From Citrobacter braakii (GTDB taxonomy: Bacteria > Pseudomonadota > Gammaproteobacteria > Enterobacterales > Enterobacteriaceae), in NCBI RefSeq assembly GCF_002075345.1, contig NZ_NAEW01000007.1, positions 186,001 through 250,000 of the forward strand: DNA of 64,000 nucleotides, given 5' to 3'. The stretch's first letter is position 1, and each line of letters opens with the position of its first letter. The notes below the pieces were generated by a model, which saw nothing but the letters and a program-made list of their open reading frames with translations, searched no databases and was not told where the DNA came from. Positions 30,616 to 42,800 of the stretch are shown here, one piece after another. A program made the translations under genes and the position numbers.

Positions 30616-32082
30616 ATGTCATTATTACTGGCGCTAATTGCCATCATTTTTGCCGGACGTCTGATCCTCAAAAAATATCACCCCCAGTCAGTGTTGCTGT
30701 TGACCGGGATTGTGCTGCTGCTTATCGCGCATTTTAGCGGGATGACCACGCTCAGTGACCTGGTGAAAAAAAGCACCGGATTCGGCCCCTTTGATGCCTT
30801 CGAGTTTATTCGCGATACCCTGAGCGTGCGCCTCGGCGGCCTTGGGCTGCAAATTATGCTGATTGGTGGTTTCGCTACATATATGTCGGCCATTGGCGCA
30901 AGCCAGGTGCTGGTTCGGGTGACATCTCGCCCTTTGCAACGCCTGAACTCACCGTATCTGCTGTTGGGGCTGGCGCTGTTGCTGGGTCAATTCCTGTCGC
31001 TGTTTATCAGCAGCGCCACCGGGCTGGGTCTGCTGTTGATGGCGACGCTCTACCCTCTGCTGACCCGTCTTGGCTGTAGCCGCGCTGCCGTTGCCGCCGT
31101 TATCGCCAGTACCTGTGCGGTTGAATTTGGTCCAGGTTCCGGCAACTCGGTTCTCGCCGCCAAAACCGCAGGCATCGAGGTGGTGAACTATTTCGTGCAG
31201 GATCAGTTGCCGATCGTCGTCCCCGTTATTCTGTTCATCGCCCTGTTACATATTGTTGTGCAACGCTTTTTCGACCATCGGGAAAGCAGTGACGGTGTGG
31301 CTCAGCAGATGCAGACATTAACGTCGACCGATGAAACTGAAGCACCGATCGCCTGGCTTTTTCTGCCCATGCTACCTCTGGTGTTGATGCTGGTGTGCAG
31401 TGATTTAGTATTCAGTTCGCTCAAAATTACGCTGGATACCGCCGTACTGATAAGCCTCGCCATTACCCTGGTTTGTGAGTATTGCCGTCATCGTAAGGCG
31501 CGCGAGGTGATGGCAGGCGTACAAAAAGTCTTCGACAGCATGGGCAGCGTTTTTGCTACCGTCGTCACGCTGATTATCGCCGGTGAAGTCTTTTCAGCCG
31601 GACTGAAAGCTATTGGCGCCGTCGATGCGCTGCTGTCGCTTTCCGGTGAATTTGGCCTCAGCGCCGCCTCTATTATCCTGCTGATGACCCTTATCACCTT
31701 TGCAATTTCAGCGCTAATGGGCTCCGGAAATGCGGCGTTTTTCTCCTTCGCCCCGATGGTACCGGACATCAGCCGTCATATCGGTAGCGACATCGCAGTC
31801 ATGATGTTGCCTATCCAGATATCGGCGGGTATTGGTCGTACGTTATCCCCCATTGCCGGCGTCATCATTGCTATCGCGGGAATTGCAGGCGTCTCACCTG
31901 TGGACATTGTTAAGCGCACCGCGATTCCGATGCTGGGCGGTTGGTTACTGATGATTGCGCTGACCTTTGCCCGGTCAGGGCATTTGCTGGCGGTTCTGCC
32001 GTGGCTGGCAGTCCTTGTAATATTAATGATCGGTGGTTACTTCTGGCAGCGCCGACATAAACAGTCGCTTCCCGTACAGTAA
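30616..32082 (+). CDS. DcuC-family C4-dicarboxylate carrier-like membrane protein
   Basis: This 488-residue inner-membrane protein has about 12 hydrophobic segments. It matches the DcuC family in GGFATYMSAIGA, NSPYLLLG, SSATGLGLLLMATLYPLL and LGRTLSP-type (IGRTLSPIAGVIIAIAG) motifs. DcuC proteins exchange or export C4-dicarboxylates such as succinate and aspartate. ATG at 30616 is preceded by AAGGGGG. It lies 10 bp after the isoaspartyl dipeptidase-like gene, which suggests that it moves the dipeptide or its aspartate/succinate products. The actual substrate cannot be read from sequence. A strong terminator follows. Confidence 0.85.
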   Translation: MSLLLALIAIIFAGRLILKKYHPQSVLLLTGIVLLLIAHFSGMTTLSDLVKKSTGFGPFDAFEFIRDTLSVRLGGLGLQIMLIGGFATYMSAIGASQVLVRVTSRPLQRLNSPYLLLGLALLLGQFLSLFISSATGLGLLLMATLYPLLTRLGCSRAAVAAVIASTCAVEFGPGSGNSVLAAKTAGIEVVNYFVQDQLPIVVPVILFIALLHIVVQRFFDHRESSDGVAQQMQTLTSTDETEAPIAWLFLPMLPLVLMLVCSDLVFSSLKITLDTAVLISLAITLVCEYCRHRKAREVMAGVQKVFDSMGSVFATVVTLIIAGEVFSAGLKAIGAVDALLSLSGEFGLSAASIILLMTLITFAISALMGSGNAAFFSFAPMVPDISRHIGSDIAVMMLPIQISAGIGRTLSPIAGVIIAIAGIAGVSPVDIVKRTAIPMLGGWLLMIALTFARSGHLLAVLPWLAVLVILMIGGYFWQRRHKQSLPVQ

Positions 32083-32085
32083 AAA

Positions 32086-32112
32086 AAAACCGGAGTCCCA
32101 GACTCCGGTTTT
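32086..32112. terminator. Bidirectional terminator between the carrier gene and glmM
   Basis: A perfect 12-bp inverted repeat aaaaccggagtc (32086-32097) / gactccggtttt (32101-32112) with a 3-base loop. A-runs before and T after serve both convergent genes. Confidence 0.95.
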
Positions 32113-32127
32113 CACTGTCTTTAGTGA

Positions 32128-33465
32128 TTACACCGCTTTGACGGCATCGGCAATACGGTGAGCGAATTCAGTCACCTGCGCTTCATCTTCACCTTCAACC
32201 ATCACGCGAATTAACGGTTCAGTACCTGACTTACGCAGCAGAACACGTCCGCGATTGCCCAGTGCAGCTTCAACTTCAGCCATCACCGCTTTCACGTTTT
32301 CATGTTCCAGCGGATCGCCGCTACCTGCGGTGTAACGTACGTTAACCAGCAGTTGCGGGAACATTTTCATGCCGCTGCACAGGTCGTGCAAACTCATATG
32401 GTTACGCACCATCGCCGCCAGTACCTGCAGACCTGCAACGATACCGTCACCGGTGGTGGTTTTGTCCAGCAGGATCACATGGCCTGAGTTTTCAGCACCG
32501 ATACGCCAGCCTTTTTCCTGCATTTTTTCCAGTACGTAGCGGTCGCCGACTTTCGCACGGGCAAACGGAATACCCAGCTGTTTCAGCGCCAGCTCGAGGC
32601 CCATATTGCTCATCAGCGTACCTACCGCACCACCGCGCAGTTGCCCCTGACGCAGGGCTTCACGGGCAATGATGTACATGATCTGATCGCCATCGACCTT
32701 ATTGCCTTCGTGGTCAACCATAATGACACGGTCGCCGTCACCATCCAGCGCAATACCCAGATCGGCTTTTTCCGCCATCACGCGCGCCTGCAGGGCACGA
32801 ACGTCGGTAGCGCCGACTTCTTCATTGATATTCACACCGTTTGGCTCACAGCCAATAGCAATCACGTTTGCGCCCAGCTCACGCAGTACATTTGGCGCAA
32901 TGTGGTACGTCGCACCATTAGCGCAATCCACCACAATTTTAAGCTCACTCAGACTCAATTCATTCGGGAAGGTGCCTTTGCAAAACTCGATATAACGACC
33001 GGCAGCATCAACGATGCGGGTAGCTTTACCCAGTTCAGCCGAGTCCACGCAGGTGATCGCTTTTTCCATTTCGGCTTCGATAGCTTCTTCAACCGCATCC
33101 GGCAGTTTGGTCCCATCGATGGAGAAGAATTTAATTCCGTTGTCATAGTACGGGTTGTGCGAAGCGGAGATAACAATCCCAGCTTCAGCACGGAAGGCAC
33201 GCGTCAGATATGCAACAGCAGGTGTTGGCATTGGGCCTGTGAAAGAAGCCGACAGTCCGGCGGCAGCCAGACCCGCTTCCAGTGCGGACTCCAGCATATA
33301 GCCGGAAATACGCGTATCTTTGCCGATAATAATTTTACGTGAACCATGACGTGCCAGCACTTTTCCTGCAGCCCAACCCAGTTTGAGTACAAAGTCAGGG
33401 GTAATTGGGGCGTCGCCTACGCGACCACGGATCCCATCGGTGCCAAAATATTTACGATTACTCAT
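32128..33465 (-). CDS. glmM: Phosphoglucosamine mutase
   Basis: GlmM interconverts glucosamine-6-phosphate and glucosamine-1-phosphate on the route to UDP-GlcNAc for peptidoglycan and LPS. The start is ATG at 33465 ([14 protein letters not shown], 445 residues). The phosphorylated serine is S102 in [12 protein letters not shown]. The metal-binding DGDGDR loop and the [12 protein letters not shown] phosphate-binding motif are present. The gene overlaps the end of folP by 8 bp. Confidence 0.98.
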   Translation of the reverse strand: MSNRKYFGTDGIRGRVGDAPITPDFVLKLGWAAGKVLARHGSRKIIIGKDTRISGYMLESALEAGLAAAGLSASFTGPMPTPAVAYLTRAFRAEAGIVISASHNPYYDNGIKFFSIDGTKLPDAVEEAIEAEMEKAITCVDSAELGKATRIVDAAGRYIEFCKGTFPNELSLSELKIVVDCANGATYHIAPNVLRELGANVIAIGCEPNGVNINEEVGATDVRALQARVMAEKADLGIALDGDGDRVIMVDHEGNKVDGDQIMYIIAREALRQGQLRGGAVGTLMSNMGLELALKQLGIPFARAKVGDRYVLEKMQEKGWRIGAENSGHVILLDKTTTGDGIVAGLQVLAAMVRNHMSLHDLCSGMKMFPQLLVNVRYTAGSGDPLEHENVKAVMAEVEAALGNRGRVLLRKSGTEPLIRVMVEGEDEAQVTEFAHRIADAVKAV

Positions 33466-34306
33466 AGCGTTTATTTTCCTTTGCAGACAATGTGGCTTCC
33501 ACCACACGCATCGCTTCTACGGTTTCTTTGACGTCATGGACACGAATGATATGCGCCCCTTGCATTGCGGCAATGACCGCACACGCAAGGCTACCGCTCA
33601 GGCGTTCGGATGGCCCCACATTCAGCAACTGGCCAACCATTGATTTTCGTGACATCCCAACCAGCAATGGCAGATTAAAATGATGAAACTCAGCCAAACG
33701 TGCCAGTAATGTGTAGTTGTGAGTGAGATTTTTACCGAATCCGAACCCGGGGTCGAGCAACAATTTATCTTTTGTGATTCCAGCCCGCTCGCAGCGTGCT
33801 ATTTGTTCAACAAAGTAACGATTTACATCAGCAAAAACATCCTCGTACTTTGGTGCTTCCTGCATGGTTTTCGGCTGACCCTGCATATGCATCAGACAAA
33901 CCGGTAATCCGGTTTCTGCTGCGGCTTCCAGCGCCCCAGGCTCCGAGAGTGAGCGAATGTCATTAATGATATGTGCGCCGACTCTGGCGCACTCGCGAAT
34001 CACTTCTGCTTTTGAAGTATCGACCGAAATCCACACTTCAAAACGTTGAGCAATCGCCTCCACCACCGGGATCACTCGCTGCAACTCTTCTTCCACGCTC
34101 ACATCGGCCGCGCCTGGACGCGTGGATTCACCACCCACATCAATGATAGTCGCCCCAGCGTTAATCATCAGGTTTGCGTGTTTTACCGCCTCAACCAGAG
34201 AGTTGTGCGCACCACCATCGGAAAAGGAATCTGGCGTGACGTTCAAAATCCCCATGACGTGCGGATGGCTGAGATCCAGTGAAGACCCCTGAGCAAAGAG
34301 TTTCAT
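33458..34306 (-). CDS. folP: Dihydropteroate synthase
   Basis: FolP condenses p-aminobenzoate with dihydropterin pyrophosphate in folate synthesis and is the sulfonamide target. The 282 residues start at ATG 34306 ([12 protein letters not shown]). They show [24 protein letters not shown] and [10 protein letters not shown] signatures. A longer in-frame start exists upstream but is not conserved. The operon order is ftsH, folP, glmM. Confidence 0.97.
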   Translation of the reverse strand: MKLFAQGSSLDLSHPHVMGILNVTPDSFSDGGAHNSLVEAVKHANLMINAGATIIDVGGESTRPGAADVSVEEELQRVIPVVEAIAQRFEVWISVDTSKAEVIRECARVGAHIINDIRSLSEPGALEAAAETGLPVCLMHMQGQPKTMQEAPKYEDVFADVNRYFVEQIARCERAGITKDKLLLDPGFGFGKNLTHNYTLLARLAEFHHFNLPLLVGMSRKSMVGQLLNVGPSERLSGSLACAVIAAMQGAHIIRVHDVKETVEAMRVVEATLSAKENKRYE

Positions 34307-34345
34307 AGTTTTATCCCTGATAACATCTTGAATATACAAATAAGA

Positions 34346-34373
34346 AAAACCCCGGGGCAAGCCCCAGGGTTTT
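34346..34373. terminator. Terminator-like hairpin between ftsH and folP
   Basis: Arms aaaaccc-cggggc and gcccc-agggtttt pair around a short aa loop with one bulge. It has A- and T-runs on both sides. It lies between ftsH and folP and may reduce read-through. Confidence 0.8.
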
Positions 34374-34404
34374 AAATTAGAACACGGTCATCATCAACGA
34401 TAAC

Positions 34405-36339
34405 TTATTTGTCGCCCAGTTGCTCTGACATGGTGCCAGAGTCCGGCGCACGCGGTTCATCAACCGGACGCGGCGCACTCGGCTTGCCGGTGCTGCCAGA
34501 GTTGTTGTTAGAAGAACCCGGTTCTTCCCAACCCGCTGGCGGACGTACCTCGCGGCGAGCCATCAGATCATCAATCTGCGGCGCATCGATGGTCTCATAT
34601 TTCATGAGCGCATCTTTCATCGAGTGCAGAATGTCCATGTTTTCGTTCAGCAGACGACGCGCACGGTCATAGTTACGCTCAATCAGAAGTTTAACTTCCT
34701 GATCGATAATACGAGCCGTTTCATCGGACATATGTTTAGCTTTCGCCACAGAACGTCCCAGGAACACTTCGCCTTCTTCTTCAGCGTACAGCAACGGACC
34801 GAGTTTCTCGGAGAAGCCCCACTGAGTAACCATGTTACGCGCCAGGTTAGTCGCGACTTTAATGTCGTTCGACGCACCGGTAGAAACATGTTCAACACCG
34901 TAGATGATCTCTTCGGCCAGACGACCGCCGTACAGCGTGGAGATCTGACTTTCCAGTTTCTGACGGCTGGCACTGATAGCGTCGCCTTCAGGCAGGAAGA
35001 AAGTCACACCCAGCGCACGACCGCGCGGGATAATCGTCACTTTGTGCACCGGATCGTGTTCCGGTACCAGGCGACCGATAATCGCGTGGCCTGCTTCGTG
35101 ATACGCGGTAGATTCTTTCTGCGCTTCCGTCATCACCATGGAGCGACGTTCCGCACCCATCATGATTTTGTCTTTCGCTTTCTCGAATTCAACCATCGAT
35201 ACAACACGCTTGTTGCCACGAGCTGCAAACAGCGCCGCTTCGTTGACCAGGTTCGCGAGATCAGCACCGGAGAAGCCAGGCGTACCACGTGCAATGATTG
35301 CCGCATCGATATCCGGAGACAGCGGTACGCGACGCATATGCACTTTCAGGATCTGTTCACGACCGCGGACATCCGGCAGACCAACCACAACCTGACGGTC
35401 GAAACGGCCTGGACGCAGCAGCGCAGGGTCAAGAACGTCCGGACGGTTAGTTGCCGCGATAACGATAATGCCTTCGTTACCTTCGAAGCCGTCCATCTCA
35501 ACCAGCATCTGGTTCAGTGTCTGCTCACGTTCATCGTGACCACCGCCCAGACCTGCACCACGCTGGCGGCCTACGGCGTCGATTTCATCGATGAAGATGA
35601 TGCACGGTGCCGCTTTCTTGGCTTGTTCGAACATGTCACGCACACGAGATGCACCGACACCCACGAACATTTCCACGAAATCAGAACCGGAAATGGTGAA
35701 GAAAGGAACCTTCGCTTCACCTGCGATAGCTTTCGCCAGCAGGGTTTTACCCGTACCCGGAGGACCGACCATCAGGACGCCTTTCGGGATTTTACCGCCC
35801 AGCTTCTGGAAACGGCTCGGTTCGCGCAGATACTCAACCAGCTCAGCAACTTCTTCTTTTGCTTCGTCGCAACCAGCAACGTCTGCAAAAGTCGTTTTGA
35901 TCTGATCTTCCGTCAGCATGCGCGCTTTGCTCTTACCGAACGACATGGCACCTTTGCCACCACCGCCCTGCATTTGACGCATGAAGAAGATCCAGACACC
36001 AATCAGCAGCAGCATTGGGAACCAGGAAATGAAGATAGAAGCCAGCAGGCTCGGCTCTTCAGGCGGTTCACCAACAACCTTGACGTTTTTGGTCAGCAGG
36101 TTATCAAGCAGCTTCGGATCGTTAACCGGAATGTAGGTCGTGTAACGGTTACTATCTTTCTTGGTAACGTTAATCTCACGTCCGTTGATCTTCGCTTCAC
36201 GAACCTGGTCCTGATTGACCTCTTGCAGGAAGGTAGAGTAATCAACCTTACGGCCATTAGACTCGCTGGGCCCAAAGCTCTGGAATACTGACATCAGCAC
36301 AACGGCAATGACCAGCCAGAGAATTAGGTTTTTCGCCAT
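34405..36339 (-). CDS. ftsH: ATP-dependent zinc metalloprotease FtsH
   Basis: FtsH is a membrane-anchored AAA+ protease that degrades LpxC, sigma32, SecY and other proteins. I chose ATG at 36339 ([10 protein letters not shown], 644 residues). A TTG three codons earlier is possible. There are two transmembrane segments (about 5-25, 95-115). The AAA domain has GPPGTGKT and [11 protein letters not shown], and the zinc site HEAGH is near residue 414. The C-terminus is a Ser/Asn/Pro-rich tail ending MSEQLGDK. It lies 99 bp after rlmE. Confidence 0.98.
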   Translation of the reverse strand: MAKNLILWLVIAVVLMSVFQSFGPSESNGRKVDYSTFLQEVNQDQVREAKINGREINVTKKDSNRYTTYIPVNDPKLLDNLLTKNVKVVGEPPEEPSLLASIFISWFPMLLLIGVWIFFMRQMQGGGGKGAMSFGKSKARMLTEDQIKTTFADVAGCDEAKEEVAELVEYLREPSRFQKLGGKIPKGVLMVGPPGTGKTLLAKAIAGEAKVPFFTISGSDFVEMFVGVGASRVRDMFEQAKKAAPCIIFIDEIDAVGRQRGAGLGGGHDEREQTLNQMLVEMDGFEGNEGIIVIAATNRPDVLDPALLRPGRFDRQVVVGLPDVRGREQILKVHMRRVPLSPDIDAAIIARGTPGFSGADLANLVNEAALFAARGNKRVVSMVEFEKAKDKIMMGAERRSMVMTEAQKESTAYHEAGHAIIGRLVPEHDPVHKVTIIPRGRALGVTFFLPEGDAISASRQKLESQISTLYGGRLAEEIIYGVEHVSTGASNDIKVATNLARNMVTQWGFSEKLGPLLYAEEEGEVFLGRSVAKAKHMSDETARIIDQEVKLLIERNYDRARRLLNENMDILHSMKDALMKYETIDAPQIDDLMARREVRPPAGWEEPGSSNNNSGSTGKPSAPRPVDEPRAPDSGTMSEQLGDK

Positions 36340-36438
36340 GTCACTCAAGGGATTAACCTCATATTACAACTGTGTTAAAAACAGCGTCAGGATACTCTAT
36401 ATCCAGTTTCTTTCAAACTTTCGTTTGAAATCTACCGG

Positions 36439-37068
36439 TTATGGTTTACGCCCGGTCGCTACAATATACACTTCACGCGAACGGGCGCGAGAAGAGTCCG
36501 GCTTACGAACTTTGACCTTCGTAAACAGGGAGCGAATCTCTCTTAGATACTCATCGAAGCCTTCGCCCTGGAACACCTTCACTACAAAACTACCACCTGG
36601 CGCTAATACATCACGAGCCATTCCAAGCGCCAGCTCTACCAGATACATGGCCCGGGGAATATCCACCGCCGGTGTTCCACACATATTTGGCGCCATATCA
36701 GACATGACAACTTGTACTTTACTGTCACCTACGCGTTCAAGTAACGCTTTCAGGACTAATTCATCACGAAAGTCGCCCTGAAGGAAGTCCACACCAACGA
36801 TTGGATCCATAGGTAAAAGATCGCAAGCGATAATGCGGCCAGTGTTGCCGATCTGCGTAACCGCATATTGCGACCAGCCACCGGGTGCAGCACCGAGATC
36901 AACAATCGTCATCCCCGGTTTAAAAATTTTGTCACTTTGCTGTATTTCATCAAGTTTAAACCAGGCACGGGAACGTAACCCCTTTTTCTGCGCCTGCTGA
37001 ACATATTTATCGCTAAAGTGTTCCTGAAGCCAGCGACTCGAGCTGGCAGAACGCTTTTTACCTGTCAT
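36439..37068 (-). CDS. rlmE: 23S rRNA (uridine2552-2'-O)-methyltransferase
   Basis: RlmE (RrmJ/FtsJ) methylates U2552 in the peptidyl-transferase A loop and is heat-inducible. The 209 residues show the SAM site [14 protein letters not shown] (about 56-69) and catalytic K-D-K-E residues typical of FtsJ ([31 protein letters not shown]). It is divergent from yhbY and precedes ftsH. Confidence 0.97.
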   Translation of the reverse strand: MTGKKRSASSSRWLQEHFSDKYVQQAQKKGLRSRAWFKLDEIQQSDKIFKPGMTIVDLGAAPGGWSQYAVTQIGNTGRIIACDLLPMDPIVGVDFLQGDFRDELVLKALLERVGDSKVQVVMSDMAPNMCGTPAVDIPRAMYLVELALGMARDVLAPGGSFVVKVFQGEGFDEYLREIRSLFTKVKVRKPDSSRARSREVYIVATGRKP

Positions 37069-37193
37069 TTCACATTCCCAAAGGGCAGTTCATCGTAACC
37101 AATGGTGTAAATTTCTACACAGCTATTTGGCGATATATGGGAGATGGCGGTAGAATGACCCGTTTTCAATCCCAACGTAAGCAAAAATATACG

Positions 37194-37487
37194 ATGAATC
37201 TGAGTACTAAACAAAAACAGCACCTGAAAGGTCTGGCACATCCGCTCAAGCCTGTAGTTATGCTTGGCAACAATGGTTTGACCGAAGGGGTACTGGCCGA
37301 GATTGAACAAGCGTTAGAGCACCATGAACTTATCAAGGTGAAAATCGCCTCGGAAGATCGCGATACTAAAACCTTGATCGTGGAAGCTATCGTACGCGAA
37401 ACCGGCGCCTGCAATGTACAGGTCATCGGTAAAACGCTGGTACTGTATCGCCCGACTAAAGAACGTAAAATCTCGCTGCCACGCTAA
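37194..37487 (+). CDS. yhbY: CRM-domain ribosome assembly factor YhbY
   Basis: YhbY is a small CRM-domain RNA-binding protein associated with pre-50S particles. I chose ATG at 37194 (MNLSTKQKQHLKGLAH, 97 residues), the conserved start. An in-frame upstream ATG at 37137 is not conserved. The GNNGLTEGVLAEIEQALEHHELIKVK segment includes the GxxG RNA-binding loop. Confidence 0.95.
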   Translation: MNLSTKQKQHLKGLAHPLKPVVMLGNNGLTEGVLAEIEQALEHHELIKVKIASEDRDTKTLIVEAIVRETGACNVQVIGKTLVLYRPTKERKISLPR

Positions 37488-37575
37488 GAATATCCCAAAG
37501 TTGCACACGAAGTTTGTGTAAAACGCGGGATTTTCCGCTAGCAGGAGAGCAAAATGCCACGCTCTCTTCGTTGAT

Positions 37576-37599
37576 AAAAGGCCGCTATGCGGCCTTTTT
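37576..37599. terminator. Terminator between yhbY and greA
   Basis: Stem aaaaggccgc / gcggccttttt with a tat loop and flanking A/T runs lies between the convergent genes and can serve both. Confidence 0.9.
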
Positions 37600-37640
37600 C
37601 CTTTCTTTACAATGTATCAACATCTTAACCAAGATGCGAA

Positions 37641-38117
37641 TTACAGGTATTCTACCTTCGTTACTTCATATTCAACTTCACCGCCCGGCGTTTTAATAAC
37701 CACCACGTCATCCTGCTCTTTACCGATCAGGCCACGAGCAATAGGCGAGTTCACCGAAATCAGGTTCTGTTTAAAATCGGCTTCATCATCGCCGACAATA
37801 CGCCAGGTCTGCTCTTCGTCGTTATCGAGATTCAGCACGGTAACCGTCGCGCCGAAAACTACACGACCATTGTTCGGCATTTTTGTGACGTCGATAACCT
37901 GCGCGTTGGACAGTTTAGCTTCGATATCTTTAATGCGCCCTTCGCAGAAACCCTGCTGTTCGCGCGCCGCGTGATACTCTGCATTTTCTTTCAGGTCGCC
38001 ATGCTCGCGCGCATCTGCGATAGCGGCAATGATTTCAGGACGGCGCACCGATTTCAGAAAATCCAGTTCTTCGCGCAGTTTTTCAGCACCACGTAAGGTC
38101 ATTGGGATAGCTTGCAT
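37641..38117 (-). CDS. greA: Transcript cleavage factor GreA
   Basis: GreA enters the RNA polymerase secondary channel and stimulates cleavage of backtracked RNA. The 158 residues have the N-terminal coiled coil with the acidic tip ([18 protein letters not shown] at about 33-50, with D and E at the tip) and the FKBP-like C-terminal domain. The leader contains the GraL RNA and its internal terminator. Confidence 0.98.
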   Translation of the reverse strand: MQAIPMTLRGAEKLREELDFLKSVRRPEIIAAIADAREHGDLKENAEYHAAREQQGFCEGRIKDIEAKLSNAQVIDVTKMPNNGRVVFGATVTVLNLDNDEEQTWRIVGDDEADFKQNLISVNSPIARGLIGKEQDDVVVIKTPGGEVEYEVTKVEYL

Positions 38118-38210
38118 TTGTTATACCTCTTGAACATTCCTGTAGGGGGCGGCTGCTCTCACCCCGGCTGCTAAGCCCACTCTGGCATACGCCATGCCAG
38201 AGTCAGAAGC

Positions 38211-38264
38211 AAAAAAATACCGACCCGGGGCTCAGGGTCCCAGGTCAGCTACAATTCTCTATTT
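38211..38264 (-). ncRNA. graL: GraL-type leader RNA of greA
   Basis: On the minus strand a TAAAAT -10 (38272-38277) is followed about 8 bp on by a 54-nt segment. That segment ends in a hairpin (arms 38222-38229 and 38239-38246, one mismatch) and seven T (a-run 38211-38217). This matches GraL, the short RNA made by termination in the E. coli greA leader. A second strong hairpin (ctctggcat/atgccagag, about 38180-38202) lies further down the leader. The 5' end is inferred. Confidence 0.65.
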
Positions 38265-38365
38265 GATGATCATTTTACCCTGGAGTTCCCTATGGGTCAT
38301 CGTTTACTTTTTGGGGCGTTGCGCCGTAGTATGACGGCCTGTTTCCAGGTTGTTAGCGCGAGATT

Positions 38366-39799
38366 ATGCGATTTTCCAGATTTACCATTGGATTGACTGC
38401 CAGTATAGCGTTCAGCGTTCAGGCTGCGAACGTCGACGAGTATATCAATCAGCTCCCTGCCGGGGCCAACCTCGCCCTTATGGTACAGAAGGTTGGCGCA
38501 CCTGCTCCTGCTATTGATTACCATAGCCAGCAGATGGCTCTGCCGGCCAGTACCCAGAAAGTGATCACCGCGCTGGCGGCATTGATTCAGCTCGGGCCTG
38601 ACTTTCGTTTTACCACCACGCTTGAGACTAAAGGCAACGTGGAAGGCGGCGTTTTGAAAGGTGACTTAGTGGCGCGATTTGGTGCCGATCCGACGCTAAA
38701 ACGTCAGGATATTCGCAATATGGTGGCAACCCTGAAAAAATCAGGCGTGACGCAAATTGCCGGAAATGTCATGATCGACACCTCCATTTTCGCCAGCCAT
38801 GATAAAGCGCCTGGCTGGCCCTGGAACGACATGACGCAGTGTTTTAGCGCACCGCCCGCGGCGGCTATTGTCGATCGTAACTGTTTCTCGGTTTCACTCT
38901 ATAGCGCGCAAAAACCTAACGATCTCGCCTTTATCCGCGTGGCATCTTACTACCCGGTCACCATGTTCAGTCAGGTGCGTACTCTCGCTCGTGGCTCTGC
39001 CGAAGCGCAATATTGTGAACTGGACGTGGTTCCAGGCGATCTCAACCGCTTTACGTTGACCGGATGCCTGCCCCAACGAGCCGATCCGCTGCCGCTGGCA
39101 TTCGCTATTCAGGACGGCGCCAGCTATGCCGGGGCGATTGTCAAAGATGAGCTAAAACAAGCCGGTATCACTTACAGCGGGACTCTGCTGCGCCAGACGC
39201 TGGTCAACGAGCCGGGGACCGTGGTAGCCAGTAAGCAGTCGGCGCCGCTGCACGACCTGCTTAAGATTATGCTGAAAAAATCGGACAACATGATTGCTGA
39301 TACCGTTTTCCGTATGATTGGCCATGCACGATTTAACGTGCCTGGCACCTGGAGAGCAGGTTCTGATGCCGTACGCCAGATTCTGCGTCAGCAAGCGGGT
39401 ATTGATATCGGCAACACCATTATTGCCGACGGTTCTGGTCTCTCGCGCCATAACCTGATTGCCCCAGCGACCATGATGCAGGTGCTGCAATATATCGCTC
39501 AGCACGATAACGAGCTGAACTTTATCACCATGCTACCGCTGGCAGGCCATGACGGCTCTTTGCAATACCGTGCGGGTCTGCATCAGGCTGGCGTAGATGG
39601 CAAAGTATCGGCGAAGACAGGCTCACTGCAGGGGGTCTATAACCTGGCAGGCTTCATCACCACGGCAAGCGGTCAGCGCATGGCATTTGTGCAGTATCTG
39701 TCTGGTTATGCGGTAGAGCCAGCTGATCAGCGTAATCGCCGTATTCCACTGGTCCGCTTCGAGAGCCGGTTATACAAGGATATTTATCAGAATAACTGA
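38366..39799 (+). CDS. dacB: D-alanyl-D-alanine carboxypeptidase/endopeptidase PBP4
   Basis: DacB (PBP4) trims D-Ala and cleaves cross-links in periplasmic peptidoglycan. The 477 residues start with a signal peptide ending SVQA (cleavage after residue 20). Penicillin-binding motifs are S62-T-Q-K65 (SxxK), SDN near 306 and KTGS near 417. The promoter region faces greA. Confidence 0.98.
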   Translation: MRFSRFTIGLTASIAFSVQAANVDEYINQLPAGANLALMVQKVGAPAPAIDYHSQQMALPASTQKVITALAALIQLGPDFRFTTTLETKGNVEGGVLKGDLVARFGADPTLKRQDIRNMVATLKKSGVTQIAGNVMIDTSIFASHDKAPGWPWNDMTQCFSAPPAAAIVDRNCFSVSLYSAQKPNDLAFIRVASYYPVTMFSQVRTLARGSAEAQYCELDVVPGDLNRFTLTGCLPQRADPLPLAFAIQDGASYAGAIVKDELKQAGITYSGTLLRQTLVNEPGTVVASKQSAPLHDLLKIMLKKSDNMIADTVFRMIGHARFNVPGTWRAGSDAVRQILRQQAGIDIGNTIIADGSGLSRHNLIAPATMMQVLQYIAQHDNELNFITMLPLAGHDGSLQYRAGLHQAGVDGKVSAKTGSLQGVYNLAGFITTASGQRMAFVQYLSGYAVEPADQRNRRIPLVRFESRLYKDIYQNN

Positions 39800-39807
39800 G
39801 TATGTTT

Positions 39808-39840
39808 GCCGGATGGCAGCGCTAACGCACCTAATCCGGC
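39808..39840. repeat. REP element after dacB
   Basis: The palindrome gccggatggcagcgc...taatccggc is a typical REP. It lies 9 bp after the dacB stop and is followed by the shared terminator. Confidence 0.85.
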
Positions 39841-39858
39841 CTTCTGAAACCTGGAAAC

Positions 39859-39887
39859 AAAACCCCGGCAACATGGCCGGGGTTTTT
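39859..39887. terminator. Bidirectional terminator between dacB and obgE
   Basis: Arms aaaccccggc and gccggggttt with an acat-type loop and a T-run lie 7 bp from the obgE stop and serve both convergent genes. Confidence 0.92.
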
Positions 39888-39894
39888 AATGTGA

Positions 39895-41082
<1,188 letters not shown>

Positions 41083-42048
41083 TCATTCGCCTGAGCGGGG
41101 CTGCGAAACCACCGTTTCATGCTTACGTAAACCGCCCCAAATTCGATGACCAATGGCGGAATACATCGCGCCCGCAACCACGATAAACGCACCGAGATAA
41201 CCTAATAGGTTTAGCATCGGTCTGGCGAAGAAATCGGGCCAGGCCAGTGATAATAAATCTGAAAATAACAACGTAAACAGCGGAGTGAGCGTAATAATGG
41301 CGCTCACCTGTGCCGCCTGCCAACGCGCCATCGCTTCCGCGAGAGCACCGTATCCTACCAGCGTATTCAGGCCGCAGAATACAAGGCATGCCAGCTGCCA
41401 GTCACTGAGCTGCGTGATGACACCGGGTTTAGCCAACGGCAACAACGCAATCGTACATAAAGTGTACAGTAAAAACAGGATCTGCGGTGATGCCAGGCGG
41501 CGCAATAACACCTTTTGCGCGACCCCATAGCTCACCCAGACCATCGCCGCACCAACACCAAAGATAACGCCCCAGGTGTAATCGGTGAGACGGGTAAAAA
41601 TTTCGATCAGACTGGTATTAAAAAACAGAACCAGGCCGCTCAGAAGCATAATGGCGCCAATCACCTGCGTACCGCGCATCTTTTCTTTCAGGATAAAGAC
41701 GCTGGCAATCATCATACCAACCGGTGACAGCTGACCGATAACCTGCGAAGCCGTTGGGCTCAAATATTGCAAGGATGAACTAAACAGAATGAAGTTACCG
41801 AACAACCCACCGGTAGCGATAGCCAACAGGATCAGCCAACGCGCTTTGCGAAAAATACGCAACGGAGGGAGCTTTTTTTTAACCGCAAGAATAGCGCCAA
41901 GGCCAATGCTTGCCATTAAAAAACGGTAGAACACCACGGTAGGAGGCTCCATCACCTCCAGCACTTGCTTCATCGCTATTGGCAAAGCGCCCCAACATAC
42001 TGCCGTTGTGAGTGCTAACAGAATACCAATGCCTGCCTGCTGCTTCAT
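41083..42048 (-). CDS. yhbE: EamA/DMT-family transporter YhbE
   Basis: This 321-residue inner-membrane protein has about ten transmembrane segments in two EamA halves, typical of drug/metabolite transporters. The substrate is unknown. It lies 15 bp upstream of obgE and after the terminator that follows rpmA, in the conserved order. Confidence 0.92.
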   Translation of the reverse strand: MKQQAGIGILLALTTAVCWGALPIAMKQVLEVMEPPTVVFYRFLMASIGLGAILAVKKKLPPLRIFRKARWLILLAIATGGLFGNFILFSSSLQYLSPTASQVIGQLSPVGMMIASVFILKEKMRGTQVIGAIMLLSGLVLFFNTSLIEIFTRLTDYTWGVIFGVGAAMVWVSYGVAQKVLLRRLASPQILFLLYTLCTIALLPLAKPGVITQLSDWQLACLVFCGLNTLVGYGALAEAMARWQAAQVSAIITLTPLFTLLFSDLLSLAWPDFFARPMLNLLGYLGAFIVVAGAMYSAIGHRIWGGLRKHETVVSQPRSGE

Positions 42049-42121
42049 GCCGTATTCCCTGCAAGGGCTCGTTTCCGGGTTATCACGGCGCGACGAGCGT
42101 ATTTACCGGCCGTCGAATGTA

Positions 42122-42151
42122 AAAAGCCCCGCAACGTGTTGCGGGGCTTTT
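42122..42151 (-). terminator. Terminator after rpmA
   Basis: A 14-bp perfect inverted repeat aaaagccccgcaac (42122-42135) / gttgcggggctttt (42138-42151) lies 24 bp after rpmA. It separates the rplU-rpmA unit from yhbE-obgE. Confidence 0.95.
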
Positions 42152-42175
42152 ATCCGTTACCGGGACGCGAAAAAC

Positions 42176-42433
<258 letters not shown>

Positions 42434-42452
42434 TTAATCTGCTCCCCTTAAC

Positions 42453-42800
<348 letters not shown>

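Noticed and set aside
37497-37560. Possible small gene or inverted repeat after yhbY
   Set aside because: Only the weak dyad cacacgaagtttgtgt near the yhbY end is visible. There is no ORF with a start signal, and the true terminator lies further on.
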